In this document: positions 17,367-26,018 of the stretch, piece by piece
How the letters are laid out: each line of letters begins with the position of its first letter
Numbering within the stretch: position 1 is the stretch's first letter
Assembly: GCA_019113665.1 (NCBI GenBank)
Contig: DXGW01000040.1
Location: forward strand, 1-32,067
Length of the DNA: 32,067 nt
Reading direction: 5' to 3'
Origin: Candidatus Alistipes excrementipullorum
GTDB taxonomy: Bacteria > Bacteroidota > Bacteroidia > Bacteroidales > Rikenellaceae
The notes under the pieces: model-generated
What the model was told of the DNA's origin: nothing
The model's database searches: none
The model's input: the letters and a program-made list of their open reading frames with translations, nothing else
Position numbers and translations under genes: made by a program

Positions 17367-18311
17367 ATGCCGATGTCCGAATTCGGGTTCATAGCAAGCG
17401 TCAGGAGACTTTTCGAGTCGGTGCCCTCGAACGGGTTCGAGGGTATAGGCGACGATTGCGCCGTCTTCCCGTTCGGCGAGGGTGAGTCTCTGGTCTTTAC
17501 AACCGACCTGCTGGCAGAGGAGGTGCACTTCCTCCGCCGGGCCACATCACCGTTCCTTCTCGGGCGCAAGTCGCTGGCCGTAAATATCAGCGACGTGGCG
17601 GCAATGGGTGCCCGTCCCGTGGCATCGATGCTGTCGCTGGCCCTGCCGCGCGAACTTACGGGCGAGTGGGCCGATGAATTCATGCGCGGCTATCATGACA
17701 TGTCGGAACATTACGGAGTGAAACTCATAGGAGGCGATACGACTCTTTCCGAGTCGGGGCTTACGGTGAACGTCGTGGCCATAGGCCGTGTTCCGGAAAA
17801 CTGTATCAAGCGCCGTTCGGCGGCGTGCGAGGGCGACGTCGTGATGGTCGGCGGACGGCTCGGAGCTTCGGCCGAAGGTCTCCGCGATATTCTGCGCGGT
17901 GAGTACGATACGCCGAATGCCCTTATTCATAAAAATCCGGAACCGCAGGTAGCCGAAGGAATATGGCTCGGCTCGCGTCATGAGGTGCATGCCATGATGG
18001 ACATATCGGACGGCGTGGCATCGGACCTGGTGCATATCCTTGAGGCCTCGCACGTGGGAGCTGTTGTCGATGTGGAGTCGGTTCCTGCCGTGTCGGACGT
18101 CAGAACGGCTGTATGCGGCGGGGAGGATTACAAACTTCTCTTTACGGTTGCGGCCGACAAGGCCGACGGGCTGCGGTCCGAATATGCCGCCGCATTCGGT
18201 GAGGCGCCGTTTGTCATCGGGCGCATCGTCGCATCGGAATCTCCGTCCATCGAGTGGCACAGCGGCGGCCGTATCATTACACCCGACTGGCACGGGTTTT
18301 CGCACTATTAG
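17367..18311 (+). CDS. thiL: Thiamine-monophosphate kinase
   Basis: GIGDDCAVFPFGEGESLVFTTDLLAEEVHF, LGRKSLAVNISDVAAMGARPV, LIGGDTTLS, MDISDGVASDL. Confidence 0.95.
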   Translation: MPMSEFGFIASVRRLFESVPSNGFEGIGDDCAVFPFGEGESLVFTTDLLAEEVHFLRRATSPFLLGRKSLAVNISDVAAMGARPVASMLSLALPRELTGEWADEFMRGYHDMSEHYGVKLIGGDTTLSESGLTVNVVAIGRVPENCIKRRSAACEGDVVMVGGRLGASAEGLRDILRGEYDTPNALIHKNPEPQVAEGIWLGSRHEVHAMMDISDGVASDLVHILEASHVGAVVDVESVPAVSDVRTAVCGGEDYKLLFTVAADKADGLRSEYAAAFGEAPFVIGRIVASESPSIEWHSGGRIITPDWHGFSHY

Positions 18312-18344
18312 TCTCTGTCCGGGAGTTCATTACCCCCCCTGTGT

Positions 18345-19802
18345 TCATCTTTTTCCGGCCATTCGTCGCAGGACGGTGATGATCTCGCGTGCGGCTTCGA
18401 GCCTGAATGCGAGAGCAAGGACCACGTATACCACTACACCCGTCACGATCTTGACAAGCAGCCTCAGTGCCTCGCCATATCCGGCTACATATCTGCCGAC
18501 GAGCATGACGGCGGCATACATCGCTGCCGTGACCAGCAGCGTGGGCAGCAGGGTCCGCACCATGCGCAGCAGTGAGAGCGATGTGTAGCGCTGCGAGGCC
18601 GTGAAGTTGACCACGAACTCGCACAGCGACATTGCGGCGAGTCCCCATGCCACCGCCTCGACGCTTTGCGGTATTGTTACGGCAAGTATGGCGGTCATGA
18701 TGATCTTCTTCAGAATCTCGAGTTTCAGTATTATGTCGCCGTTGCTGCGCACCTTGAGTATATTGTAGGCTATCATCGCCAGCGGGTAGAAGAGCCCCGT
18801 TATGCAGAGTATTCGCAGGTAGGGGACCGTCGGCAGCCATTTTTCACCCAACAGCAGCAGGAACAGGTCGTCGGCTACGGCAATGATGCCTGCCATCATC
18901 GGGAACATGGCAAAAGCCACGACCATCATCACCTGGCGGTAGCTCTCGGTGAACTTGCGTTCGTCGCCGCCGATCTTCGACAGGGCAGGGTAGGTGACGC
19001 TCTGCACGGCCTGCATGGTCGAGGTTACGGGCAGGTCCTTGAACTTCTGTGCCTGGTTGAAATAGCCGAGGGCATCGGCCGAGTATATCTTGCCGATGAA
19101 CATCTGGGCTATGTTGTTGTAGAGAGTCGATATTATGTCGGTCGAGAGCAGCCGCAGCGAGAACGGGGCCATCTCCTTTACCGGTGCGGCCGTCAGCCGT
19201 GCCGACGACGGGCGCCAGTCGCTGGCGAACCACAGTATGGCCGCCTTGAACACCAGCGTCGCAAGGCGCTGTCCCACGAGGCTCCATACGCCGCAGCCGG
19301 CCAGAGCCATGGCTATGGCCACGATGTCGGCGCCCAGCGATGAGGCGAATGTCGCTTTCGAGAGCAACCCGAATCGGAACTGTCGCGTGAAGATAGTATT
19401 CTGTATCACGCACAGCGCATTGGCCGGAAGCAGCAGGAAGAGCACCGGGGCTATGCGTGCGATTACAGGCTGGCCGTAGTACGATGCCACGAGCGGCGAT
19501 ATGGCCACGAGTACCGCATACAGCACTACCGACATGGCGATGTTGAAGACGAATACGGACTTGTACTCCTCGTCAGTCGGGTTTTCCTTGCGAATGAGGG
19601 TCTGTGAGAAGCCGCTGTCGACGACAACGAGCGCAATGGCCGTGAAGGAGGTCATGATGGCCATCACGCCGAAATCCTCGGGCATGAGAAGCCGTGCCAC
19701 GACTATGCTCACGACCATCTGCAGCAGCATCGATCCGACCTTCTCGGCGATGCTCCATGCAACCCCTGCGGCAACCTTGTCTTTCAGCTCCCCGTTGCCC
19801 AT
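18345..19802 (-). CDS. Lipopolysaccharide/O-antigen flippase-type polysaccharide biosynthesis protein (MOP superfamily)
   Basis: 485 aa polytopic protein; GVAWSIAEKVGSMLLQMVVSIVVARLLMPEDFGVMA and IFTRQFRFGLLSKATFASSL are typical of WzxC-like flippases. Confidence 0.88.
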   Translation of the reverse strand: MGNGELKDKVAAGVAWSIAEKVGSMLLQMVVSIVVARLLMPEDFGVMAIMTSFTAIALVVVDSGFSQTLIRKENPTDEEYKSVFVFNIAMSVVLYAVLVAISPLVASYYGQPVIARIAPVLFLLLPANALCVIQNTIFTRQFRFGLLSKATFASSLGADIVAIAMALAGCGVWSLVGQRLATLVFKAAILWFASDWRPSSARLTAAPVKEMAPFSLRLLSTDIISTLYNNIAQMFIGKIYSADALGYFNQAQKFKDLPVTSTMQAVQSVTYPALSKIGGDERKFTESYRQVMMVVAFAMFPMMAGIIAVADDLFLLLLGEKWLPTVPYLRILCITGLFYPLAMIAYNILKVRSNGDIILKLEILKKIIMTAILAVTIPQSVEAVAWGLAAMSLCEFVVNFTASQRYTSLSLLRMVRTLLPTLLVTAAMYAAVMLVGRYVAGYGEALRLLVKIVTGVVVYVVLALAFRLEAAREIITVLRRMAGKR

Positions 19803-19811
19803 TCGTTCTTA

Positions 19812-21266
19812 TCAGTTGTTCGCGTGGCTGTTTCTCTCGCGTATGTCGCCTACGCATGCGATCTCGACATACGATGCCCCGCGTTCGGGTGAGAAGCTGC
19901 CGCCGACGCTGACCAGAAGGTCGTCGTCATGCAGCTGTTCGGTCTCGTCGATAAACTCCATGGCGTCGGCCAGGAAGTGGTAGCGGTCGTCGAGCGACTT
20001 GTCGCGCAGTATGGGCTTCACTCCGTACGAAAGTGCCAGAATGCGCTGCGCATGCAGCGTATAGCATACGGCAACTACCGTCTTGCGGCTGCGGAACGCC
20101 GCAAGATAACGGCCCGTACGGCCCGTGAGCGTGTCGACGACGATGTACTTCACCGGCAGGTTGGTCGAGGCGCGCACCGCCGACCTTGCAACCTGTGCCG
20201 TGATCTCGTGTGCCACCGATACCATGTTCATGTCGGTCATGGGGACGAAGTGGCGCTCGTCCTCCTCGATGCGGCCTGCTATGCGGGCCATGGTCTCGAC
20301 CGACTCCACCGGATAGTCGCCCATGGCGGTCTCCTCGCTCAGCATGACGGCGTCGACGCGCTCGTAGATGGCGCTCGCCACGTCGCTCACCTCGGCACGT
20401 GTCGGACGCGGCGCGTGTATCATCGAATAGAGCATCTGCGTGGCTATGATGACGGGCCGCTTGGCCATGATGCAGCTCTCGACTATGCGGCGCTGCGCCG
20501 TGGGTATCGCCTCGGCCGGAAGCTCCACGCCGAGGTCGCCGCGTGCAACCATGATGCCGTACGATGCCTCGATGATGTCGTCGAGGTTGTCGAGACCCTC
20601 CTGGTTCTCGATCTTCGAGATGATCTTGATCTTGCTCGAACGGCTGTCGAGAATATCCTGCACGGCCTTTACGTCATCGGCGCTGCGCACGAACGAGTGG
20701 GCTATGAAGTCTATGTCGTTCTCGGTAGCCCATTCGATGAAGGCGCGGTCACGCTCGGTGACTGACGGCAGGGCGATGGATACGCCCGGAATGTTGACGC
20801 TCTTGCGGGGACGCAGCGTGGCGTCGCCCGAAAAACGGCACAGGAGTTCGTCACCGTTTTTCTCGATGACACGCAACTCGATCTCGCCGTCGGAAATCAG
20901 GAGACGGTCGCCGACGCTTATGCTCGGTATGGCCGACGTCGTGTTGAGATAGATGACTTCGGCTGTCGAAGGTTCGGCCGTCTGTGTGCCGCGGACCCTC
21001 ACCGTGTCACCCGCATGGAACGTAAGAGCGTCCTCGTAACGCTCGTCGATACCAGTGACCCGTATCTCGGGTCCCTTGGTGTCGAGCATGATCGGTATGG
21101 CGTTGTTCACGCCGTGGACCGTCTTGACAATGCGTGCGGCGCTCTCCATGGTTACGTGCGCCGTGTTGATACGTACCACGTCCATGCCGGCATGCATCAG
21201 CTTTTCGATAAGCTCCGCCGTACAGTTACGGTCGGAGATGGTTGCTATGATCTTGGTCTTTTTCAT
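19812..21266 (-). CDS. pyk: Pyruvate kinase
   Basis: TKIIATISDRNCTAELIEKLMHAGMDVVRINTAH, IMLDTKGPEIRV, IISKIENQEGLDNLDDIIEASYGIMVARGDLGVELP, AVMLSEETAMGDYPVESVETM. Confidence 0.96.
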   Translation of the reverse strand: MKKTKIIATISDRNCTAELIEKLMHAGMDVVRINTAHVTMESAARIVKTVHGVNNAIPIMLDTKGPEIRVTGIDERYEDALTFHAGDTVRVRGTQTAEPSTAEVIYLNTTSAIPSISVGDRLLISDGEIELRVIEKNGDELLCRFSGDATLRPRKSVNIPGVSIALPSVTERDRAFIEWATENDIDFIAHSFVRSADDVKAVQDILDSRSSKIKIISKIENQEGLDNLDDIIEASYGIMVARGDLGVELPAEAIPTAQRRIVESCIMAKRPVIIATQMLYSMIHAPRPTRAEVSDVASAIYERVDAVMLSEETAMGDYPVESVETMARIAGRIEEDERHFVPMTDMNMVSVAHEITAQVARSAVRASTNLPVKYIVVDTLTGRTGRYLAAFRSRKTVVAVCYTLHAQRILALSYGVKPILRDKSLDDRYHFLADAMEFIDETEQLHDDDLLVSVGGSFSPERGASYVEIACVGDIRERNSHANN

Positions 21267-21309
21267 CGTTCTTTCCTAACTTTTACCTAACCTGTCCTTG
21301 TGTTTTGAT

Positions 21310-21729
21310 TTAACCTTTCAGCGCCTCGATGCCCAGCCGGTAGGAGTCGAGCCCGAATCCCATGATCGACCCCTTGCATACGGGGGCGAGGAGCGACGTG
21401 TGGCGGAACTCCTCGCGTGCGAGGATCGACGAGATGTGAACCTCGACAACCGGCGTCGATACGGCCGCAACGGCATCGCGCAGCGCTACCGACGTGTGGG
21501 TATAGCCCCCGGCGTTGAGCACGACACCGTCATACCTGCCCTCACTGCCGTGCAGGGCGTTGATGAGCTCGCCCTCGACATTCGACTGGTAGAGTTCGAG
21601 CTCCGTTTCGGGGTAGCGCGCCTGCAACTCGGCGAGGTAGTCGTCGAATGTGCGCGTACCGTAGATCTCCTTGTCACGCCGTCCCTGCAGATTGAGGTTC
21701 GGCCCGTTGAGTATGAGTATCCTCTTCAT
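21310..21729 (-). CDS. aroQ: Type II 3-dehydroquinate dehydratase
   Basis: MKRILILNGPNLNLQGRRDKEIYGTRTFDDYL, LNAGGYTHTSVALRDAV, EVHISSILAREEFRHTSLLAPVCKGSIMGFG. M5 of the listed ORF is preferred as start. Confidence 0.95.
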   Translation of the reverse strand: MKRILILNGPNLNLQGRRDKEIYGTRTFDDYLAELQARYPETELELYQSNVEGELINALHGSEGRYDGVVLNAGGYTHTSVALRDAVAAVSTPVVEVHISSILAREEFRHTSLLAPVCKGSIMGFGLDSYRLGIEALKG

Positions 21730-21733
21730 GTGG

Positions 21734-22813
21734 CTATGCATATATCGTTCCGTATGATTTGGGCTCGGCCTCGCCGCGCAGCAGCATAAGCCCGCTTTCG
21801 GCCAGCGCCTGCATCTCGTCCTCGCCCGGATATACCGCTATCGGCGCGATGAACGAGCAGTGTTCCATGATGCGCTCGACGATGTCTTCGTTGTTGGCCA
21901 GACCGCCCGTGAGGATTATCGCGTCGATGTCGCCGCACATCACCGTGGCCATCGACCCGATGGTCTTCGATACCGTGTAGCACATCGTTTCGAGCAACAA
22001 TTGCGCCTCCGCGTCCCCTGACTTGGCGCGCTTCTCGACCTCGATTATCGAGTTTGTACCGAGCCAGTCTACTATGCCTCCGCGTCCGCAGCACATCTTC
22101 TTCAGTTCGGCGCGGCTGTAGCGCCCCGAGAAGCAGAGGTCGACAAGCTGTCCTGCGGGAAGCGTGCCCGCACGCTCGGGTGCAAGCGGGCCCTCGCCGT
22201 CGAAGGCGTTGTTTACGTCGACGACCCGCCCCTTGCGGTGCGCTCCGACCGATATGCCTCCGCCCATGTGGACCACGATGAGGTTCATCTCGTCGTAGCG
22301 GCGGCTGTTGGTGTGCGCATAGAGACGTGCGACTGCCTTCTGGTTGAGCGCATGGAAGATCGATATGCGGGGCAGCTCCTTCACTCCGCTGATGCGGGCC
22401 GTCTGCTGCAACTCGTCTATCGTCGGGGGATCGGCTATGTAGGCCTTGATCCCGGCCTTCTCGGCTATGGCGAGCGCTATGGGAGCCCCGAGATTCGAGG
22501 CGTGCTGGTTGGTCGTCTCGCGGAGGTCGCGCAACATGGCTTCGTCTATGCCGTAGATGCCTCCTTCGATCGGCTTGACAAGCCCGCCGCGGCCTATGAT
22601 GACCGAGAGGAGCCTGATGTCGACTCCCTTCTCTTCAAGGGCGTCGAGAACCAGACCCAGCCGCCATTCGAACTGGTCCGGTATGCTGTGGAATCGGCCT
22701 ATTTCTTCGCTTGAATGTCTTATGGTGACATTCCATATGAGCTCCTCGTTGCGGAAGAGCGCTATCTTGGTCGAGGTCGACCCGGGGTTGATTGTCAGAA
22801 TCGTGTAGTCCAT
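21734..22813 (-). CDS. buk: Butyrate kinase
   Basis: LTINPGSTSTKIALFRNEEL, GRGGLVKPIEGGIYGIDEAM, HMGGGISVGAHRKGRVVDVNNAFDGEGPLAPERAGTLP: ASKHA acid kinase, butyrate-kinase branch. Confidence 0.93.
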   Translation of the reverse strand: MDYTILTINPGSTSTKIALFRNEELIWNVTIRHSSEEIGRFHSIPDQFEWRLGLVLDALEEKGVDIRLLSVIIGRGGLVKPIEGGIYGIDEAMLRDLRETTNQHASNLGAPIALAIAEKAGIKAYIADPPTIDELQQTARISGVKELPRISIFHALNQKAVARLYAHTNSRRYDEMNLIVVHMGGGISVGAHRKGRVVDVNNAFDGEGPLAPERAGTLPAGQLVDLCFSGRYSRAELKKMCCGRGGIVDWLGTNSIIEVEKRAKSGDAEAQLLLETMCYTVSKTIGSMATVMCGDIDAIILTGGLANNEDIVERIMEHCSFIAPIAVYPGEDEMQALAESGLMLLRGEAEPKSYGTIYA

Positions 22814-22902
22814 CGAGGTTTTGGATTTGATTTTGGCAATATGTATCCGTCAGTCTCTCCTTGCGGGAAAGATTGATATACAGTTCATAATGGCAAGGCT
22901 TG

Positions 22903-22932
22903 CGCCTGTCTTACCTTGCGGCAAGACAGGCG
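22903..22932 (-). other. Hairpin overlapping the ptb stop codon (ptb-buk junction)
   Basis: CGCCTGTCTT-(10 nt)-AAGACAGGCG: perfect 10-bp stem spanning the TAA of ptb; no strong T-run follows in the minus-strand direction. Confidence 0.6.
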
Positions 22933-23816
22933 AGAGCTATCGAGTACTTCTTCGTGAGGGTGGAGTCTCCGCGCGAGGTCAGTACGCACGGAACCGTGGT
23001 TCCCATGACCATTGCGGCGAGTTCGCCGTGGCCGAAATGCGATACGGACTTGAAGAATACGTTGGCCGATTCGATGTTCGGGAAGAGCAGGCAGTCGGGG
23101 TCGCCGGCTACGGACGAGCCTTTCACCTTTTTCTGCTCGGCTGCCTCCTTGTAGAGGGCCACGTCGAGCGACAGCGGGCCGTCGATTATGGCATTGCCCA
23201 ACTGGCCGCGGTCACCCATCTTGGCGAGTATGGCGCCCTCGGTCGACGACGGTACGCTCGGAAGAACCTGCTCCGACGGGGCTATGCAGGCAATCTTCGG
23301 AGTCTCGATACCCAACAGGTTGGCTGTCTTTGTAAGATAGCCTATGAGTATGGTCTTCTGCTTGAAGTCCGGAAGCGGAATTACGGCCACGTCCGAAATG
23401 AGCAGCAGTTTATGGTATTCGGGCATCTCCATGATAGCCACGTGGCTAAGCGTGCCCTTGGGCGGGAAGAGACCTGCGTCCTTGTTGAGTATGCCGCGCA
23501 TGTACTTGTCGGTCGATACCAGACCCTTCATCAGTACGTCTGCGTCGCCCGAAACTACGGCCGCAACGGCCAGAGCCACGCACTTCACGTCGCTCTTTTC
23601 GTCGATGATGCGGAATGCGTTGACGTCGATGCCCTCTTCGGCGCATACCTGTTCGATGACCTTCTTGTCACCGTAGAGTGTGGGCTCTACCAGCCCCTCG
23701 TTGTAAGCGTCGTACACCGCCGAGATGGTGTGGGCGTCCTGTCCGTAAGCTACTGCGAGGCGCTTGCGTCCCTTGCGGCGTGCAGCCTCGACAATTTCCG
23801 TTAAATGCTTTATCAT
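22911..23816 (-). CDS. ptb: Phosphate butyryltransferase / phosphate acyltransferase family
   Basis: MIKHLTEIVEAARRKGRKRLAVAYGQDAHTISAV..., LMKGLVSTDKYMRGILN, FPNIESANVFFKSVSHFG; next to buk. M30 of the listed ORF is preferred as start. Confidence 0.9.
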   Translation of the reverse strand: MIKHLTEIVEAARRKGRKRLAVAYGQDAHTISAVYDAYNEGLVEPTLYGDKKVIEQVCAEEGIDVNAFRIIDEKSDVKCVALAVAAVVSGDADVLMKGLVSTDKYMRGILNKDAGLFPPKGTLSHVAIMEMPEYHKLLLISDVAVIPLPDFKQKTILIGYLTKTANLLGIETPKIACIAPSEQVLPSVPSSTEGAILAKMGDRGQLGNAIIDGPLSLDVALYKEAAEQKKVKGSSVAGDPDCLLFPNIESANVFFKSVSHFGHGELAAMVMGTTVPCVLTSRGDSTLTKKYSIALACLAAR

Positions 23817-23862
23817 TGTCTTGTGTGAATTAAATGATGTCCGATAAATATGTATGTAATTG

Positions 23863-23901
23863 GTTTGCGGGCGCGGGACGCTCCGGCCCCGCACCGCAAA
23901 C
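23863..23901 (-). other. GC-rich hairpin downstream of ackA (ackA-ptb junction)
   Basis: GTTTGCGG ... CCGCAAAC outer stem with nested GCGGG/CCCGC; begins 10 nt after the ackA stop; no clear T-run. Confidence 0.6.
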
Positions 23902-23910
23902 ATGTCGTCT

Positions 23911-25119
23911 TTATGCGTTCTTGACGAGATTGTATGTGTCGGTTGCGATGACCAGCTCCTCGTTGGTGGCGATGGTGGCTACCTTGACCTTCGAGTCGGG
24001 CGTCGAAAGTATGGCGTCGACACCGCGCGAACGGCTGTTGACCTCGTCGTCGAACTTCAGGCCCAGGAACTCCATGTTCGAGCATACGCTGCGGCGCAGG
24101 TCGGCCGAGTTCTCGCCGACACCGCCCGTGAAGATGATGAGGTCGACGCCTCCCATCTCGGCTGCATATTCGCCGATGAACTTCTTGACGCGCATGTAGT
24201 AGGCGTCGCGTGCAAGTATGGCGCGCTCGTTGCCCTCGTCGTATGCCTTGTCTATGTCGCGCATGTCGCTCGATATGTCGGTCATGCCCTGAACGCCCGA
24301 CTGCTTGTTCATCATGGTGTTCAGCTCGGCGTAGGTCATGTTTTCCTTCTCGCCGATGAAGGTGATGGCGCTGGCGTCGACATTGCCGCAGCGCGTGCCC
24401 ATGATCAGGCCGTCGAGCGGCGAGAAGCCCATCGACGTGTCGAACGACTTGCCGTTGAGCACGGCCGTAACAGATCCGCCGTTGCCGATGTGGCAGGTGA
24501 TTATCTTCGAGTTGTCGATGTCGAGGCCCGCAAGTTCGGCTCCGACCCTGGCCACGTATTTGTGGCTCGTGCCGTGGAACCCGTATTTGCGTACGCGGTA
24601 CTTCTCATAGTATTTGTGGGGCAGGGCGTACATGTAGTTGACAGCCGGAATCGTCTGGTGGAACGAGGTGTCGAAGACCGTGACCTGCGGAACCGACGGC
24701 AGTACCTTCTCGATCGAAAGCACGCCTTCGAGGTTGGCTGGATTGTGCAGCGGCGCGATCTCGAACAGCGAACGGATCTTCGCCTTGACGTCGTCGTTGA
24801 CGATGCAGCTTGCGGGGAAGAATTCGCCGCCGTGAGCCACGCGGTGACCTACGGCCTTGACCTCGTCGAGCGAGGCGATTACGCCGTGCTCACTGTCGGT
24901 GAGGGCGTCGAGTACGAGTTTGATGCCCGTTGTATGGTCGGGTATCGGCTGGTGAGTCTCATAGGGCGTCTTTCCGGTGGGCTTGTGCGTGAGAATGCCC
25001 TCGGGCAACCCGATGCGCTCGACCAGTCCCTTGGCCAGAAGCGATGAGTGGGCGTCGTCGATGTCGATGACCTGATACTTGATCGACGAACTGCCGCAGT
25101 TCAGAACCAATATTACCAT
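23911..25119 (-). CDS. ackA: Acetate kinase
   Basis: MVILVLNCGSSSIKYQVID, AVGHRVAHGGEFF, FDTSFHQTIPAVNYMYALPHKYYEKYRVRKYGFHGTSHKYV, IIFTGGVGENSADLRR. Confidence 0.97.
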   Translation of the reverse strand: MVILVLNCGSSSIKYQVIDIDDAHSSLLAKGLVERIGLPEGILTHKPTGKTPYETHQPIPDHTTGIKLVLDALTDSEHGVIASLDEVKAVGHRVAHGGEFFPASCIVNDDVKAKIRSLFEIAPLHNPANLEGVLSIEKVLPSVPQVTVFDTSFHQTIPAVNYMYALPHKYYEKYRVRKYGFHGTSHKYVARVGAELAGLDIDNSKIITCHIGNGGSVTAVLNGKSFDTSMGFSPLDGLIMGTRCGNVDASAITFIGEKENMTYAELNTMMNKQSGVQGMTDISSDMRDIDKAYDEGNERAILARDAYYMRVKKFIGEYAAEMGGVDLIIFTGGVGENSADLRRSVCSNMEFLGLKFDDEVNSRSRGVDAILSTPDSKVKVATIATNEELVIATDTYNLVKNA

Positions 25120-25195
25120 AATCTCTGTTTTTGTGTATTTGTTTGATTATTACTCTTCTATGTGTTGCATGCATTGCGTCGGCGCAAATGCAGTA

Positions 25196-25203
25196 CAAAG
25201 ATA
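25196..25203 (-). promoter_or_regulatory. Putative -7 element upstream of ackA
   Basis: CAAAGATA on + reads TATCTTTG on - (TAnnTTTG), 77 bp before the ackA start; -33 not evident. Confidence 0.5.
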
Positions 25204-25236
25204 GCAAAATTTTCCCGATGCCTGCCGGCTTTCTCC

Positions 25237-25893
25237 CTATTTTTGGAATTTGTAGCCCAAACCCTTGACCGTGACTATGTGTCTGTCTCCGATTTTGCAG
25301 CGCAGGCGGCGTATGTGCACGTCGATGGTCCGGTCGCCTACGACCACGCTGCTGCCCCAGATGTGGGAGTATATCTCCTCGCGGGTGAAGAGCCTGCCCG
25401 GTTGCGAGTAGAGCAGGTCGAACAGCGCGAACTCCTTTCTGGGCAATGCGATTTCCGTGCCGTCGATCATTACCGTGTGGCGTTCGCGGCTGATCTCGAT
25501 GCCGCTCTCCGGCGCGGAGTCGTCGACGCGGCGCAGCAGCGCGTTGACGCGGCTCTTCAGCAGGGTCATTTTTATGGGTTTGGTGATATAGTCGTCGGCC
25601 CCGGCGTCGAATCCCGACAGTTGCGATTCGTCTTCGCCAAGCGCCGACAGGAACACGATAATCGCCCCGGACGTGGCCGGCAGCGCACGCAGTGCCCTGC
25701 ATGTCTGTACCCCGTCCATTACGGGCATCATCATGTCGAGCAGTATGAGGTGCGGACGGCATTCGGCTGCCGTCCTGACAGCCTCAGCTCCGTCGGTTGC
25801 CGTGTAGACTTCGTACCCCTCCTTCGACAGATTGTATCTGACAAACTCAAGTATGTCGGTTTCGTCGTCGACGAGCAATATGCGGTAGGCCAT
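25237..25893 (-). CDS. OmpR/PhoB-family response regulator
   Basis: MAYRILLVDDETDILEFVRYNLSKEGYEV, LILLDMMMPVMDGVQTC, DDYITKPI; winged-helix LFTREEIYSHIWGSSVVVGDRTIDVHIRRLRCKIGDRHIVTVKGLGYKF. M11 of the listed ORF is preferred as start. Confidence 0.93.
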   Translation of the reverse strand: MAYRILLVDDETDILEFVRYNLSKEGYEVYTATDGAEAVRTAAECRPHLILLDMMMPVMDGVQTCRALRALPATSGAIIVFLSALGEDESQLSGFDAGADDYITKPIKMTLLKSRVNALLRRVDDSAPESGIEISRERHTVMIDGTEIALPRKEFALFDLLYSQPGRLFTREEIYSHIWGSSVVVGDRTIDVHIRRLRCKIGDRHIVTVKGLGYKFQK

Positions 25894-25963
25894 GGCTGAA
25901 CTCTTTTCCTGCGAAGATAACAAAAATCCCGAATAATTTTATGCCCGAACGGATAAAAATCGC

Positions 25964-25971
25964 TATCTTTG
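25964..25971 (+). promoter_or_regulatory. Putative -7 element for the DUF349 gene
   Basis: TATCTTTG (TAnnTTTG) 48 bp before ATG 26019; it lies inside the listed 701-aa ORF and argues against that start. Confidence 0.6.
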
Positions 25972-26018
25972 CACTGAACTATGCTTTATGGTATGGTGGA
26001 ATTAAAAAAGATTTAGTG

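Noticed and set aside
21726-21741. 8-bp buk/aroQ overlap implied by the ORF track
   Set aside because: AroQ proteins typically begin MKRILILNGPNL, which corresponds to the internal ATG at 21729, so the overlap is probably an artefact of longest-ORF calling.
23860-25047. 395-aa plus-strand ORF antisense to ackA
   Set aside because: No motif, opposite an unambiguous acetate kinase; shadow frame.
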